A stretch of DNA of 64,000 nucleotides from Sporosarcina sp. Te-1 (GCF_017498505.1 NZ_CP071798.1:3831501-3895500), one strand, 5' to 3'; positions 26,722 through 36,632 are shown, counted from the stretch's first letter. Notes: generated by a model from the sequence alone, not told the origin. A program made the numbers and translations.

Positions 26722-26907
26722 GCAATTACCGTACCTGTACATTGAAAAGAGACCGATCACATCTACCGTATTTCAGATTTCTTTTAAGGCTGGCAGATTA
26801 TCAAAGTTGCCAGTGGATGACCAATCCGGAAAGTGACATTGAACAGTATGTTTGATGGCGATAGCCTAAAGGTATGTCTTTACTAAAAACGAAAATGGGT
26901 GAGTGAT

Positions 26908-27456
26908 ATGCAAATTTACACGATTGGTCATTATTCAAACTCGAAGGAAGAATTCTTGGAATTGCTTCAGCTGGCGGAGATTGAAGTATTGGTCGATGTC
27001 CGGGCATTTCCGGGGAGCCGCAAGTTTCCTTGGTTTTCAAAGGATAGGATGGCAGAGTGGCTTCCTGAACACGGTGTCCAATATAAGCATCTCTCTGAAC
27101 TAGGAGGGAGGAGGGGAACTTCTTCTCTTATTTCTCCTGTATGGAATGCGGGCTGGCATAATGAGTCGTTCCATAATTATGCGGATTATACGCTGTCCAA
27201 GTGTTATGTACAAGGAGTCCAACAATTAACACAGATAGCAAGAAAATATCGGGCGGCCTATTGCTGCTCGGAACGCCATCCGGCCCGCTGTCATCGGCTG
27301 CTTATAAGTAATTGGCTTGCCGTCCATGGTTGGGAAGTGCGTCATATCATCCCGACCCACCAAGGTGGGGAATTGGTTGATCATGAATTAGGGAAATGGG
27401 GGGCCATACCGATAATTGAGGAAGATAAAACGATTGTTTATCCTAGTCTCCCATAG
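26908..27456 (+). CDS. DUF488 family protein
   Basis: ATG at 26908 has GGTGAG upstream; a GTG at 26899 is less likely. The 182-residue protein has YTIGHYSNSKEEFLELL, VDVRAFPGSRKFPWF and the C-terminal CSERHPARCHR, matching the DUF488 pattern (C-x-E-x5-C-H-R). The biochemical function is unknown; the His/Cys/Arg cluster suggests an active or metal site. Monocistronic. Confidence 0.85.
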   Translation: MQIYTIGHYSNSKEEFLELLQLAEIEVLVDVRAFPGSRKFPWFSKDRMAEWLPEHGVQYKHLSELGGRRGTSSLISPVWNAGWHNESFHNYADYTLSKCYVQGVQQLTQIARKYRAAYCCSERHPARCHRLLISNWLAVHGWEVRHIIPTHQGGELVDHELGKWGAIPIIEEDKTIVYPSLP

Positions 27457-27778
27457 CTGGCTGCCGATTGATATAAATGCATTTTGATCATTTAATGTTA
27501 CTTTTACCACAAGTAGTGAATCGTGATTAAAGGAGTAGTTATTATATCTTTTATTCCCCGGGAAATACTGACAAGATGTAGTATGAAATGTAGAATTTGT
27601 AGAAGTATAAGAGATTAGCGTAAGTAAAATAAGATAATTTAGTTAAGGGGGAAAATCTTTTATTACCTATTACCTGATACATGAAGGGTCTTTCACATCG
27701 AACTAGTCTCGATTTTTTGAGTGTGTTTCCAAATCAAGGAAATGGTGATATGCTTGATGAGAGAAGGGGATGTGAGGG
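27457..27778. other. AT-rich intergenic region
   Basis: About 320 bp without a supportable gene. A short inverted repeat TCGA...TCGA with T6 near 27695-27720 resembles a weak terminator. The promoter of the zinc-ribbon protein must lie here but was not identified. Confidence 0.4.
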
Positions 27779-29278
27779 ATGGAGTATTGTAAGTCTTGTG
27801 GTAAAAGTATACACTTGGGGACCTCTTACTGTCGATTTTGTCAGAAAAGGGAAAAGAAAAAACAGTTTTTGAAACGGTTTATAAAAGCTATTGCCATCCT
27901 TATGGTGTGTATTGTCTGGGGACATACCCAGATGAAGCACGTCACCGCACCAGAAAGGACTGTGCAGGGTATATATCTAGCAATCATGAATAACGATGAA
28001 AAGGCACTCGCCGATGCATTAAATATGGACGGTAAGTTGGATACCAGGGAAATTTTACAGTACTTGAAAAATCAAAATTTGCCAGCGTTTCATGAAAAGA
28101 TGCAGCACGCAGCAGGAACTGTTTATCGAAACGGCAATCCACAGACCATTCGACATGAAGATGGCCAGGATATCCTGAAATTTAGACAACAGAAGAAATT
28201 TGGGATCTATAAAGCAGTGAACGTCAGCTTGACCGACGTGAAGTTCAGTGGAGTGGCAAATGGCCGTCTTGATTCAAAAGAAACCATTCCAACCGAACTG
28301 CTGGTTGATCATGCAATGTATTCAACAGATTGGCAGTATGGAGATACAATGTTCCATTTGTATGTGGTCAACATCAAAGATCTTCCCGGGCCGAAGGTTA
28401 ATGAGAAAGAAGACGATAAACCAAGCTATGCCCTATTCCTAGCAAAAGATAACGAAACAAAAGGGATGCTGCAGATAGATGGTAGGATCCCTTTTATTGT
28501 AGAGAGAGAGAACATAGGTGAATATGAGCTGGGAAATCAGCACTTTCTCGGTTTTATTGACAATGAAACGTCACTCGTTCTTTGGACGTTGGAGAATGGG
28601 CGACTAAGTCCAGTTCTTTTCGATGATCAAAAAAGTCTAACCTTGAATGAGGGTAAATTCAAATTTATTGAAAAGGCATATTTGCAGACATATGAGCCCG
28701 TCCTAGGTAAGGATGGATGGACGTTCACGACTTGGGGTTGGGAACAGGACCAACTGAAATTTAATCTGCTTCATACGGAGTCCTATACAGCAGACAGGCC
28801 GTACGGGCTCGAGACGGGGCAGCACACAATGCAATTGTGGAACGAATATGAGGACTACTATGTCGCATTTCCACAATACACGTTTACGGAACAATCAGCA
28901 GAGCTATTGAAGGATGGCATGCTCTTGCATCAAGACGTCCAGCTAGGGATGCCTATTGAGGACGTTCTTCAAATACATTCGAATTTCTATGAGCATGACT
29001 ACTATGCAGGTGGAATTTACTACTCTTTTCCCGGCGGTCGGACGATTTTCTATGATGAATTAGCAGGGGACGTGACATATATTACGTTGAACGGTGGATC
29101 GCTAACAAATGAATTGGAGGAGTTGTTGGCCATTCTGGGTCCCCCTGAGAATGAAGGATATGATGAAATGAACGATGAGTATACTTACTATTATATGTTT
29201 GGACAAAATCAACTCCGGCTTGATAGAGGGATGGATGGCAGGATCATTTCATTATGGCTTTCCAAACGTCAAAATTAA
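27779..29278 (+). CDS. Zinc-ribbon membrane protein, TcaA/YvbJ-like
   Basis: A 499-residue protein with an N-terminal zinc ribbon (YCKSCGKSIHLGTSYCRFCQ, residues 3-22), a basic stretch, one membrane segment at about residues 34-48 and a large extracytoplasmic part of about 440 residues. The order zinc ribbon, single TM, repeated outer domains is that of TcaA/YvbJ proteins linked in staphylococci to glycopeptide response and cell-envelope sensing; here it is only a structural match. The C-terminal region (PIEDVLQIHSNFYEH) is not recognised. Confidence 0.72.
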   Translation: MEYCKSCGKSIHLGTSYCRFCQKREKKKQFLKRFIKAIAILMVCIVWGHTQMKHVTAPERTVQGIYLAIMNNDEKALADALNMDGKLDTREILQYLKNQNLPAFHEKMQHAAGTVYRNGNPQTIRHEDGQDILKFRQQKKFGIYKAVNVSLTDVKFSGVANGRLDSKETIPTELLVDHAMYSTDWQYGDTMFHLYVVNIKDLPGPKVNEKEDDKPSYALFLAKDNETKGMLQIDGRIPFIVERENIGEYELGNQHFLGFIDNETSLVLWTLENGRLSPVLFDDQKSLTLNEGKFKFIEKAYLQTYEPVLGKDGWTFTTWGWEQDQLKFNLLHTESYTADRPYGLETGQHTMQLWNEYEDYYVAFPQYTFTEQSAELLKDGMLLHQDVQLGMPIEDVLQIHSNFYEHDYYAGGIYYSFPGGRTIFYDELAGDVTYITLNGGSLTNELEELLAILGPPENEGYDEMNDEYTYYYMFGQNQLRLDRGMDGRIISLWLSKRQN

Positions 29279-29362
29279 TCCCATATTTTTTTAGACCATG
29301 TCCTATCCCTTTCCTGAAAGCATCTCTATATATAGAAAGAGTGGGAGGAAAGGGGAGAGGAT

Positions 29363-30121
29363 ATGGTCAAAATTGCATTGGATGCAGGGCATGGCCGAGG
29401 CACATCTGGTAAACAATCACCTGATGGAGAGCACGAGTGGGACTTTAACAGTCAGGTAGTCGAAGCATGCACAGCGAGGCTGAAAATGTATGGCAATGTC
29501 GAAGTTCTGCGTGTTGACGATCCTACGGGAAAGAAGGATGTCCCGCTTGGGGAGCGGACGAGTAAAGCGAATGCATGGAAAGCAGATGTGTATGTGGCAA
29601 TTCATCATAATGCCAGCACAGGTGCATGGGGAAAATGGACAGGCGTTGAAACGTATACGTTTAATGGACAGAAGGCCAGTTCCAAATCAACGGAGATAGC
29701 GAAGCTGGTTCAGCCCAGGATTGCGAAAGCAATGGGTTTAGCAGATCGCGGGGTGCACCAGGCGAATTTTCATGTACTTCGGGAAACAAATATGCCGGCT
29801 GTCTTGACAGAAGGCGGTTTTATGGATTCGATAATCGATATTCAGGCGCTCCGATCCGCAGATAGGTTGCGTGCGCAAGGAGAAGCGATTGCGGACGCAT
29901 TGGCGGTCTATTTTACATTACAAAAGAAGCCAGTCGAAACCCAACCTTCACTGCCGGCGGAAGAGTACGAAAAAGAGGCGCCTCCGTCTCCGGGCTTCGC
30001 AGAGGAGTTCCAGGCCGCCATCGATCTAGGGATAACTAACGGGACCTATCCACAGCGACCGGCAACTCGGGAGGAAGTGGCTGTCATGATTGTACGGGCA
30101 CTTCGGTCTTTAGAAAAATGA
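29363..30121 (+). CDS. N-acetylmuramoyl-L-alanine amidase (Amidase_3)
   Basis: A 252-residue enzyme without a signal peptide. Zinc ligands are in DAGHG (His10), the Glu of HEWDFN and IHHNAS; the catalytic Glu is in LTEGGF. After a Pro/Glu linker (about 195-210) a short C-terminal module (AIDLGITNGTYPQRPATREEVAVMIVRAL in part) resembles the SLH-like tail of phage endolysins and spore-associated amidases. Lack of a signal peptide suggests release by lysis (phage-derived) or use in the sporulating mother cell. No phage genes are adjacent. Confidence 0.88.
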   Translation: MVKIALDAGHGRGTSGKQSPDGEHEWDFNSQVVEACTARLKMYGNVEVLRVDDPTGKKDVPLGERTSKANAWKADVYVAIHHNASTGAWGKWTGVETYTFNGQKASSKSTEIAKLVQPRIAKAMGLADRGVHQANFHVLRETNMPAVLTEGGFMDSIIDIQALRSADRLRAQGEAIADALAVYFTLQKKPVETQPSLPAEEYEKEAPPSPGFAEEFQAAIDLGITNGTYPQRPATREEVAVMIVRALRSLEK

Positions 30122-30141
30122 AGGTTAGAGGGAGTCATCCG

Positions 30142-30170
30142 AAGGGCACATGTACTTTGTGTCCTTTATT
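30142..30170. terminator. Hairpin between amidase and SDR genes
   Basis: AAGGGCACA (30142-30150) pairs with TGTGTCCTT (30158-30166), followed by TATT; it lies between converging genes. Confidence 0.6.
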
Positions 30171-30177
30171 CATTCCA

Positions 30178-31095
30178 TCATCCAAAAACCTGGCCGCCGT
30201 TTACATGAAGCACTTGCCCGGTGACAAAGCGGGAATCGTTGGAAGCCAGATAAACAAAGGTCGGAGCCACTTCAAATGGCTGCCCCTGTCGGTCCATCAG
30301 ATTGCCTGCCAATGGTACTTGATCGGCAGAAAAACTGGCCGGAATTAAAGGAGTCCAAATGCGACCGGGCGCAATGGCATTTACTCGAATTCCTTGTTTA
30401 ACTAAATTCCGCGCGAGGGCACGGGTGAATCCGACATTTGCTGCCTTGGTCGCTGTATAATCCATCAATTGATCATTACCGTCAAATGCAACCACAGAGG
30501 CCGTGTTAATGATCGAGCTGCCAGCCTTAAGATGCGGAAGTGCCGCTCGCGTCGTATAAAAATGAGAATAGATATTTACTTTGAATGTAGTATCGAATTG
30601 TTCGTCGGTAATGTCCAACAATGATAATTGCTGGAACTGGATGCCTACATGATTGCACAGGATATCCAGGGATCCGTAAGTTTCAATGGTACGATTTACA
30701 ATATCAATGCATTGTTGTTTCTGACGCAAGTCGCCGGGCAGTAAAAGGCAGGAGCGTCCTAATTCCTCAATCCGTTGTTTCGTCCGCTCGGCATCTTCGT
30801 GTTCATCCAAATAGGCAATCGCAAGATCGGCCCCTTCTTTGGCAAAAGCAATCGCGGCCGCCGCTCCCATTCCACTATCCCCTCCGGTAATCAAAGCCAC
30901 TTTTCCTTTTAATTTTCCGGATCCTACATAATTCGGATTCTCAATCACCGGCTGAGGCACCATCCATTCCTCTCGGCCAGGTTGCCGGAACTGGCGTTGC
31001 TCAGGTACCGTCAACGCAACGTCTTGGTATTGCGTTATAGTTCCATAGTTCGGCGGCAAGGGATAATCTTGGCTCCCAGAAGGTTCATTCGGCAT
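30178..31095 (-). CDS. Short-chain dehydrogenase/reductase (general-stress YdaD/YhdF type)
   Basis: The frame opens at 31164, but ATG 31095 follows GAGGAGG (11-nt spacing) and starts the typical N-terminus, so 305 residues is preferred. It has an N-terminal extension (residues 1-60), the nucleotide motif TGGDSGMG, the catalytic YTATKAA and Ser in INTASVVA. Closest by pattern to Bacillus YhdF/YhxC/Gsp39 SDRs, several of which are stress-induced. Substrate unknown. Divergent from a small Tyr-rich protein gene. Confidence 0.88.
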   Translation of the reverse strand: MPNEPSGSQDYPLPPNYGTITQYQDVALTVPEQRQFRQPGREEWMVPQPVIENPNYVGSGKLKGKVALITGGDSGMGAAAAIAFAKEGADLAIAYLDEHEDAERTKQRIEELGRSCLLLPGDLRQKQQCIDIVNRTIETYGSLDILCNHVGIQFQQLSLLDITDEQFDTTFKVNIYSHFYTTRAALPHLKAGSSIINTASVVAFDGNDQLMDYTATKAANVGFTRALARNLVKQGIRVNAIAPGRIWTPLIPASFSADQVPLAGNLMDRQGQPFEVAPTFVYLASNDSRFVTGQVLHVNGGQVFG

Positions 31096-31210
31096 AAGGG
31101 CTAATTCCTCCTCGTTATTACTCAACCTACTATATGATACATACCGGATAGGCGTGTCACTCACCTTTCGTGGCAGGAGTGAATACGATAAACGCGATAG
31201 GAGGTTAACT

Positions 31211-31378
31211 ATGGAGTATTACTATAATCCCGAGGTGTATTATTTACTTCTGACTCAATCGACACAAAAGATGGAAATCCGCTATGCCGACAACCTTATT
31301 GTGGAGGCACCGGAAATCGGTCCACGTCCGCCCTATTTTGCCAATCCGAATTATCAGTCATACGTACCGCTTATTTAA
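31211..31378 (+). CDS. Small Tyr/Pro-rich protein of 55 residues
   Basis: ATG at 31211 has a near-perfect AGGAGGT at 5-nt spacing, and the gene ends in a strong terminator, so a real small gene is likely. The product begins [14 protein letters not shown] and ends [15 protein letters not shown]; nine tyrosines in 55 residues and no signal peptide. I do not recognise the family. The open frame extends upstream to 31154 but without a start signal. Confidence 0.72.
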   Translation: MEYYYNPEVYYLLLTQSTQKMEIRYADNLIVEAPEIGPRPPYFANPNYQSYVPLI

Positions 31379-31384
31379 AGTAGA

Positions 31385-31418
31385 AATGCCAAGCATCCTA
31401 TATTGCTTGGCATTTTTT
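31385..31418 (+). terminator. Terminator after the small protein gene
   Basis: AATGCCAAGCA (31385-31395) pairs with TGCTTGGCATT (31404-31414), followed by a T run. Confidence 0.92.
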
Positions 31419-31506
31419 GATAGGCTTTTTTATAACTGCATAGGTAGCCCTCGATTATCTTCAAGATCCAAGGGACTTGTTTCTTCATGGAGTCAGATGA
31501 AATTCC

Positions 31507-32088
31507 TCATTCGTACTTGCCTTTTAAAGGGACAAATCTCACTTCGCCTAGCACTTCTTTTGTTAGCGTCCCGCCTGCATTCTTTTCCAACAATAATAAT
31601 TCTTGCAGTCGCGGGGGACCGACAGGGATGATCATTTTACCGCCTTTAGCCAATTGTTCTGTAAGTTCAAATGGGATTTCTGCCGCTGCAGCAGTAACGA
31701 TGATCCGATCGTAGGGAGCATATTCCTTCCAGCCTGAGCTGCCGTCATCCAGTTTGAATTCGATGTTATGGAAACCTATAGTTTGTAATCTCTTTTTTGC
31801 CTGATCGGCTAATGGTTTGATACGTTCCACGGTGAAAACCTGCTGGACAAACGGAGCAAGCATGGCAGTTTGATAACCTGAGCCGGTGCCGATTTCCAAT
31901 ACTCTTGCATCTTTCTGTAGGTCGAGCGCCAAGGTCATTTCCAGCACTAACGATGGCTGGGATATGGTCTGTTCGTATCCAATCGGGATCGCCTCGTCCA
32001 AATAAGCGAATTCCTGCAGTGTATCCATGAATAAGCTGCGATCCAGCTGTTTGAAGTGTTCTATAATTTTGTTGGATTGATTCTCCAC
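31507..32088 (-). CDS. pcm: Protein-L-isoaspartate O-methyltransferase
   Basis: A 193-residue SAM-dependent methyltransferase: EQTISQPSLV (the family's T-I-S-x-P), VLEIGTGSGYQTA (SAM motif I), VERIKPLADQA and YDRIIVTAAAAEIP. GTG start 6 nt after GGAGG. It methylates isoaspartyl residues in aged proteins to start their repair. Divergent from msrA, another protein-repair gene. Confidence 0.9.
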   Translation of the reverse strand: MENQSNKIIEHFKQLDRSLFMDTLQEFAYLDEAIPIGYEQTISQPSLVLEMTLALDLQKDARVLEIGTGSGYQTAMLAPFVQQVFTVERIKPLADQAKKRLQTIGFHNIEFKLDDGSSGWKEYAPYDRIIVTAAAAEIPFELTEQLAKGGKMIIPVGPPRLQELLLLEKNAGGTLTKEVLGEVRFVPLKGKYE

Positions 32089-32268
32089 ATACGTCCTCCT
32101 CTCCCTCTTTTCTAGTCAGCTTACCTGAAATGTATATGCTTAAACCAAGTAAATAAAATTAAATTGAAAAAGCATGAGTAGTTGAGTGGTATTTGTTCAG
32201 TAAATGAGGGAATGTATTTTTATGTAGTTAATTTGATAATAGAATGAAATCGAGGAAAGGGGTATTTT

Positions 32269-32937
32269 ATGGTTCAGCTACCGGCAGTGGAGCAGAGCTT
32301 GCGATGGCCAAGCGAGGTCTTAGAGACGGCGACATTCGGAATGGGTTGTTTTTGGGGTCCAGAGGCACGCTTTGGAGGCTTAAAGGGAATTGTGCGGACA
32401 CGGGTCGGATTTGCTGGGGGGACGACAGCCTTGCCGACATACCGTTCTATGGGCGATCATACGGAGACCGTGGAGGTGGATTTCGATCCGAAAATCATTC
32501 CGTATGAAGACATTCTGCGTTATTTTTGGAGGAATCATTATCCGAATCGGGATGAATACAAGGGACGTCAATATATATCGCTGCTGCGTTATCATGGGGA
32601 CGTACAGAAAGAAGCAATCGGCCGTATCAAAAGAGAGATGGAGATTGAACTTGGCGAACTGATTGAGACAGACATCGGTCCATTTGAGAGCTTCACATTG
32701 GCGGAGGAGCGGCATCAGAAATATTATTTGAAGCGGTATCCCGGTGCATTGGAACAACTGCACGATATTTTTCCTACACCAGAGCACTTGGTGAATTCTA
32801 CTGTAGCCGCCAGATTGAATGGCTTTGTCAAAGGATTCCGTACTCGTGCTAGTTTGCTGGAGGAAGTGACGGAGTGGGAAATGAGTGGGAAGGATAACGA
32901 ACTGATCCAAAAAAAGATATTGAATATGAAATGGTAA
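32269..32937 (+). CDS. msrA: Peptide methionine sulfoxide reductase MsrA (single-cysteine)
   Basis: A 222-residue protein with the catalytic motif GMGCFWG (Cys27). It reduces methionine-S-sulfoxide in proteins. Cys27 is the only cysteine in the whole protein, so the usual resolving cysteines are absent and thioredoxin recycling would have to proceed differently. The region normally reading G-H-A-E-V is GDHTETVEV. The C-terminal 50 residues form an extra helical tail. AGGAAAGGGG precedes the ATG. Confidence 0.88.
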   Translation: MVQLPAVEQSLRWPSEVLETATFGMGCFWGPEARFGGLKGIVRTRVGFAGGTTALPTYRSMGDHTETVEVDFDPKIIPYEDILRYFWRNHYPNRDEYKGRQYISLLRYHGDVQKEAIGRIKREMEIELGELIETDIGPFESFTLAEERHQKYYLKRYPGALEQLHDIFPTPEHLVNSTVAARLNGFVKGFRTRASLLEEVTEWEMSGKDNELIQKKILNMKW

Positions 32938-33022
32938 ATTCTGAAGTGTATGAAAAATATGGTGGGATTGTCGATAGTATAGGGTATAGAGTAAGATAGT
33001 ACAATTTTTACCATTACTATGT

Positions 33023-34639
33023 ATGGGTGAGACTATTGAAATGGGGACGACTGTGATGCGAAAACAAAGGCGAGCAGCTTTACTATTTACGTTCATACTA
33101 GTAGTTGTCGTCTGCACTTGGTTTTTTCTATTTCGGGAAGATGAGGACCTTCGCTTGATCGGTGCCTTCTCTTTTCCACTCGTGTCAGGGGCGGTGAGTA
33201 TGGGGTGGCTGCTGCGGACAACTCCGAATTGGTCTAAAACAGGAAATATTTTCAACCGGTTGTTGGCGTTTGCTGTTCTCCTGTATTTTCTCGCCAATGT
33301 TACCTTGATCTTTCTCTATTTCGGGGAAGGGAGCTATCCACACCTTACGCATCTCCTATGGCTTGGCTCATACGCAGTCTTCGCCTGGAGTTTAATGTAC
33401 CAATTGCGCCTCTTGAATAAAACAAACCGAACGTATTTCTTCAATATCATTATATTTATGGTGGTTGCCACTTCACTCAGCATTCATTTTTTAGTGGCCC
33501 CTCTCCTTTCAGAGGACTCGCTCGGCTTGATGTTGCTGACACTTGCATATCCTGTTGCGGATTTGCTAATTGTATTTCTGGCAATTAACGTATTTTATTT
33601 ATCCCGTGATACACCGAAAAGGCAGATGCTGCTTTTGGTTACCATCGGTTTTATTGTCCAGATTATTGCTGATTCTATGTATGCGCCGCTTTTGAGCGAT
33701 GGATGATATTTCGATATCACCTAGTATTGGGGTGAGTATGTATCCTGAAAATGCCCGTGATAGTGAATGGCTGCTTAAATACGCGGATCTATCCTTGTAC
33801 CATGCGAAAAGTGAAGGGCGCGGCAATTTTCAGTTTTACGATAGTACCTTACATAAACGCATTGAGAGGAAAATGACTCTCCATAGTGAACTGAGGAAGG
33901 CAATCCGTCAAGAGCAGTTTACACTTTATTACCAGCCTAAAGTTGATTTAAACTCGCGTGCCATTGTTGGAATGGAGGCTTTGTTGCGATGGGATCATCC
34001 GGAACTAGGGATGATTTCACCTGGTGAATTCATTCCAATCGCAGAAGAGTCGGGTGATATTATTGAAATTGGTGATTGGGCGATCAAGTCAGCTTGTCTG
34101 CAGACAAAGCAATGGCAGCAAGCTGGATGGACCGACTTGCTTGTGTCCGTTAATGTATCTGTAAGGCAGATCCAGCATTCCGACTTCGTCGACATGGTGA
34201 AAGCCCGCTTGCAAGAAAGCGGCTTGGCGCCGGATTACTTGGAGATTGAACTTACAGAAAGCATCGTTCAAAATCTTGAGGTTTCTACCCAGGTATTAGA
34301 TGAATTAAAGAAAATCGGTGTAACCGTGTCGATTGACGATTTTGGTACGGGGTATTCCTCCTTCAGTGTATTGCAGCAATTACCGCTGGATGTCATCAAA
34401 ATCGATCGTTCGTTCACGACATGGCTGACGAAACCGCTCTGACTATAGTTCAGGCGATCATTGATATTGGAGTTAAATTAGAAATGGAGATTGTAATCGA
34501 AGGGATCGAGGAAGAAACACAAGCTGCTGTTTTGGCAAAATACCATCGAGGATTAATTGGACAAGGGTATTTCTTCGGAAAGCCGATGTCTGCCGAGTCA
34601 TTTGAGGAAATGTTACATAAAGAACGACCAAAAGACTGA
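33023..34639 (+). pseudogene. Decayed membrane GGDEF-EAL protein (internal deletion plus frameshift)
   Basis: Three pieces lie in two frames. 33023-33706 encodes seven or eight membrane segments. 33699-34442, starting in another frame, carries only the last part of a GGDEF domain (from SPSIGVSMYPENA; the catalytic GGDEF signature is missing) and most of an EAL domain (EALLRW, EIELTES, DDFGTGYSS, VIKIDRSF). 34421-34639 carries the EAL end (IEGIEEETQ, GQGYFFGKP) after a further one-base shift near 34412. A deletion of sensor end, any PAS, and most of GGDEF, plus one lost base, explains the layout. The ATG of piece two overlaps the stop of piece one, so some reinitiation is possible, but the EAL would still be truncated. 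Confidence 0.85.
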
Positions 34640-34662
34640 GACATTGATCTCAGTCTTTCTTT
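34631..34662 (+). terminator. Terminator after the GGDEF-EAL remnant
   Basis: AAAGACTGAGA (34631-34641) pairs perfectly with TCTCAGTCTTT (34648-34658), followed by CTTTAATTT. Confidence 0.92.
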
Positions 34663-34683
34663 AATTTGTATATTTAAATAGTA

Positions 34684-34735
34684 TTGACATATCCAAATTG
34701 AAAGTCTATTCTGTTATGAGAATACTGTATACAGT
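34684..34735 (+). promoter_or_regulatory. Promoter and palindromic operator of the GntR/CoA-transferase/TRAP operon
   Basis: TTGACA (34684-34689), 17-bp spacer, TATTCT (34707-34712). The perfect palindrome ACTGTATACAGT (34724-34735) lies at the predicted transcription start. Its TGTATACA centre is of the type bound by FCD-domain GntR regulators, so self-repression by the first gene product is likely. Confidence 0.85.
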
Positions 34736-34752
34736 AGACGGAGGTGGTACAG

Positions 34753-35412
34753 ATGTCAGACGTAATTGTAAAACGGACGACATTGAAACAACAGGTCTAT
34801 GACTATTTAAAAGATGCCATCTTACTAGGGCAATTCCAACCAGGGGAACGATTGATCGAAGAAAAGATTGCCGAGACATTGAATGTTAGCAGAAGTCCGA
34901 TTCGGGAAGCTGTTCGTATGTTGGAGAAAGACGGACTATTGAACGTTCATCAAACTGGAGGGGTGACAGTTGTGAATCCGACGATTGAAGATTATCGAAG
35001 TCTTTATGAAGTCCGGGTTGAAATGGAATCATTGGCAGCTTATTTCGCAGCGGAACGCTGCGAGGAATCGGAACTAGAATTAATGGCGACCTCGATTCAA
35101 GAGATGAGGCATGAGATCTCCATTCAAAATCTAAAAGGGTTGTTGCGGGTCAACTACAATTTCCATGAGATTATTGTCCGGGCCAGCCGTAATCCGTTTC
35201 TCATTTCTATGACATTGCAATTGAGAGGGGTTAATAGTTTTTATCGCAGGGCCATCGTCGAAGGGGACCCGCGAAATATGGAAAATGCATTACGGGATCA
35301 TGAAGAAATTTTCTTTGCGATTCGGCAAAAGGACCCTCATTTGGCCAGAGAGTGTATGAGAGAGCATATTGAACATGATTATCAGGCGTTTATGAGAGCT
35401 GTTCAGAATTAA
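34753..35412 (+). CDS. GntR-family regulator with FCD ligand domain
   Basis: ATG at 34753 follows GGAGGTGG; a GTG at 34744 is rejected because it overlaps that site. The 219-residue protein has a winged helix at about residues 5-70 (LGQFQPGERLIEEKIAETLNVS in part, SPIREAVRMLEKDGLL) and an all-helical FCD domain with acidic/His ligands (residues about 80-210). FCD regulators bind organic acids with a metal. It heads the operon and a palindrome overlaps its start site, so the imported acid or its CoA product is the likely inducer. Confidence 0.9.
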   Translation: MSDVIVKRTTLKQQVYDYLKDAILLGQFQPGERLIEEKIAETLNVSRSPIREAVRMLEKDGLLNVHQTGGVTVVNPTIEDYRSLYEVRVEMESLAAYFAAERCEESELELMATSIQEMRHEISIQNLKGLLRVNYNFHEIIVRASRNPFLISMTLQLRGVNSFYRRAIVEGDPRNMENALRDHEEIFFAIRQKDPHLARECMREHIEHDYQAFMRAVQN

Positions 35413-35429
35413 ACAGGGGGGATGGCGAG

Positions 35430-36632
35430 TTGAAACAAAGAAAACCGCTGCAAGGGGTACGGGTTTTAGAACTTGGAAATCTTGTCGCAGCTCCATTTGC
35501 TGGGAAGTTATTCTCGGAATTCGGTGCAGAAGTGATTAAAGTGGAAGAACCGAAAAATGGAGATCCGCTGCGCAATTGGCGGGTGATGCACCAAGATACA
35601 TCGGTTTGGTGGTATGTGCAGAGCAGGAACAAGAAAAGCATTACGATCAATATGCGAGTTCCGGAAGGACAAGACATCGTAAAGGCGCTGATAAAAGAAG
35701 CCGATGTTGTCATTGAAAATTTCAAGCCGGGTACATTGGAACGCTGGAGGCTTGGATACGATGAGATGAAATCCGTCAATCCTTCCATTATTTTGACCCG
35801 TATTTCAGGATATGGACAAACGGGGCCGTATAAAGAGAAACCAGGATTCGGCAGTGTTGCGGAAGCGATTGGCGGCTTGCGGTACTTGACAGGCTACCCA
35901 GATCGGCCGCCTGTCCGCGTTGGAATCGCAATCGGGGATATGATTGCGGGTCTGTACGCGGTCATTGGAACATTGATGGCGTTGCGGGCGCGGGATCAAG
36001 ATAAAGACAAACAGGGACAAGTTGTGGATGTCGCACTGTATGAGGCGGTGTTCAGTTTACTGGAAGGAATCCTTCCGGAATATGATTTGACCGGACAAGT
36101 GCGAGAGCGGACGGGGACTACATTACCGGGTATCGCACCTTCCAATACATATAAATGCGCGGATGGAAAACATGTCGTCATCGGAGGGAACGGTGATCGG
36201 ATTTTCGAACGTCTGATGAAAGCGATAGGACGAGAAGATATGGCGACCGATCCGGCATATTTGACGAATCAAGGGCGTGCGGATCATGTTGACCTCATTG
36301 ACGAAGCGATCGAAGCTTGGACAATGCAACATTCCTTGCAGGAAGTCCAGCGTATCCTGGATGAAGCTTCTGTGCCGGTCGGACCAATATTCGGCATTCA
36401 AGACATTGTGGAAGATGAACATTATCAAGCGCGCGACATGCTTAAAGAAGTTACCTTGCCAGGTGGCGAGAAGCTTCTCGTTCCGGGTATTGTGCCGAAG
36501 CTATCCCATACTCCGGGAGACATCGAATGGAATGGCCCAACTCTAGGGGCGCACAATGAAGAAGTCTATTCCACGTATTTAGGTTTGACGGATGCCGAGC
36601 TGTCCCGCTTAAAAGAAAGGGGGATTATCTGA
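35430..36632 (+). CDS. Class III (CaiB/BaiF) CoA-transferase
   Basis: A 400-residue protein from TTG 35430 after AGGGGGG. Family motifs are LELGNLVAAPFAGKLFSEFGAEVIKVE, here read in parts, and VGIAIGDMIAGLYAV with Asp170 at the position of the catalytic aspartate (Asp169 in formyl-CoA transferase). It should move CoA from a donor such as succinyl-CoA to a carboxylic acid. Placed between an FCD regulator and an HMG-CoA lyase homologue, its acceptor is probably a C5-C6 hydroxy-dicarboxylate. Confidence 0.9.
   Translation: MKQRKPLQGVRVLELGNLVAAPFAGKLFSEFGAEVIKVEEPKNGDPLRNWRVMHQDTSVWWYVQSRNKKSITINMRVPEGQDIVKALIKEADVVIENFKPGTLERWRLGYDEMKSVNPSIILTRISGYGQTGPYKEKPGFGSVAEAIGGLRYLTGYPDRPPVRVGIAIGDMIAGLYAVIGTLMALRARDQDKDKQGQVVDVALYEAVFSLLEGILPEYDLTGQVRERTGTTLPGIAPSNTYKCADGKHVVIGGNGDRIFERLMKAIGREDMATDPAYLTNQGRADHVDLIDEAIEAWTMQHSLQEVQRILDEASVPVGPIFGIQDIVEDEHYQARDMLKEVTLPGGEKLLVPGIVPKLSHTPGDIEWNGPTLGAHNEEVYSTYLGLTDAELSRLKERGII

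Noticed and set aside
29363..30121. Prophage remnant around the amidase
   Set aside because: The amidase resembles endolysins, but no holin, tail, or integrase gene is adjacent.
33699..34639. Programmed frameshift in the EAL region
   Set aside because: No slippery heptamer or stimulating structure is seen, and the GGDEF core is deleted as well, so decay is the simpler reading.
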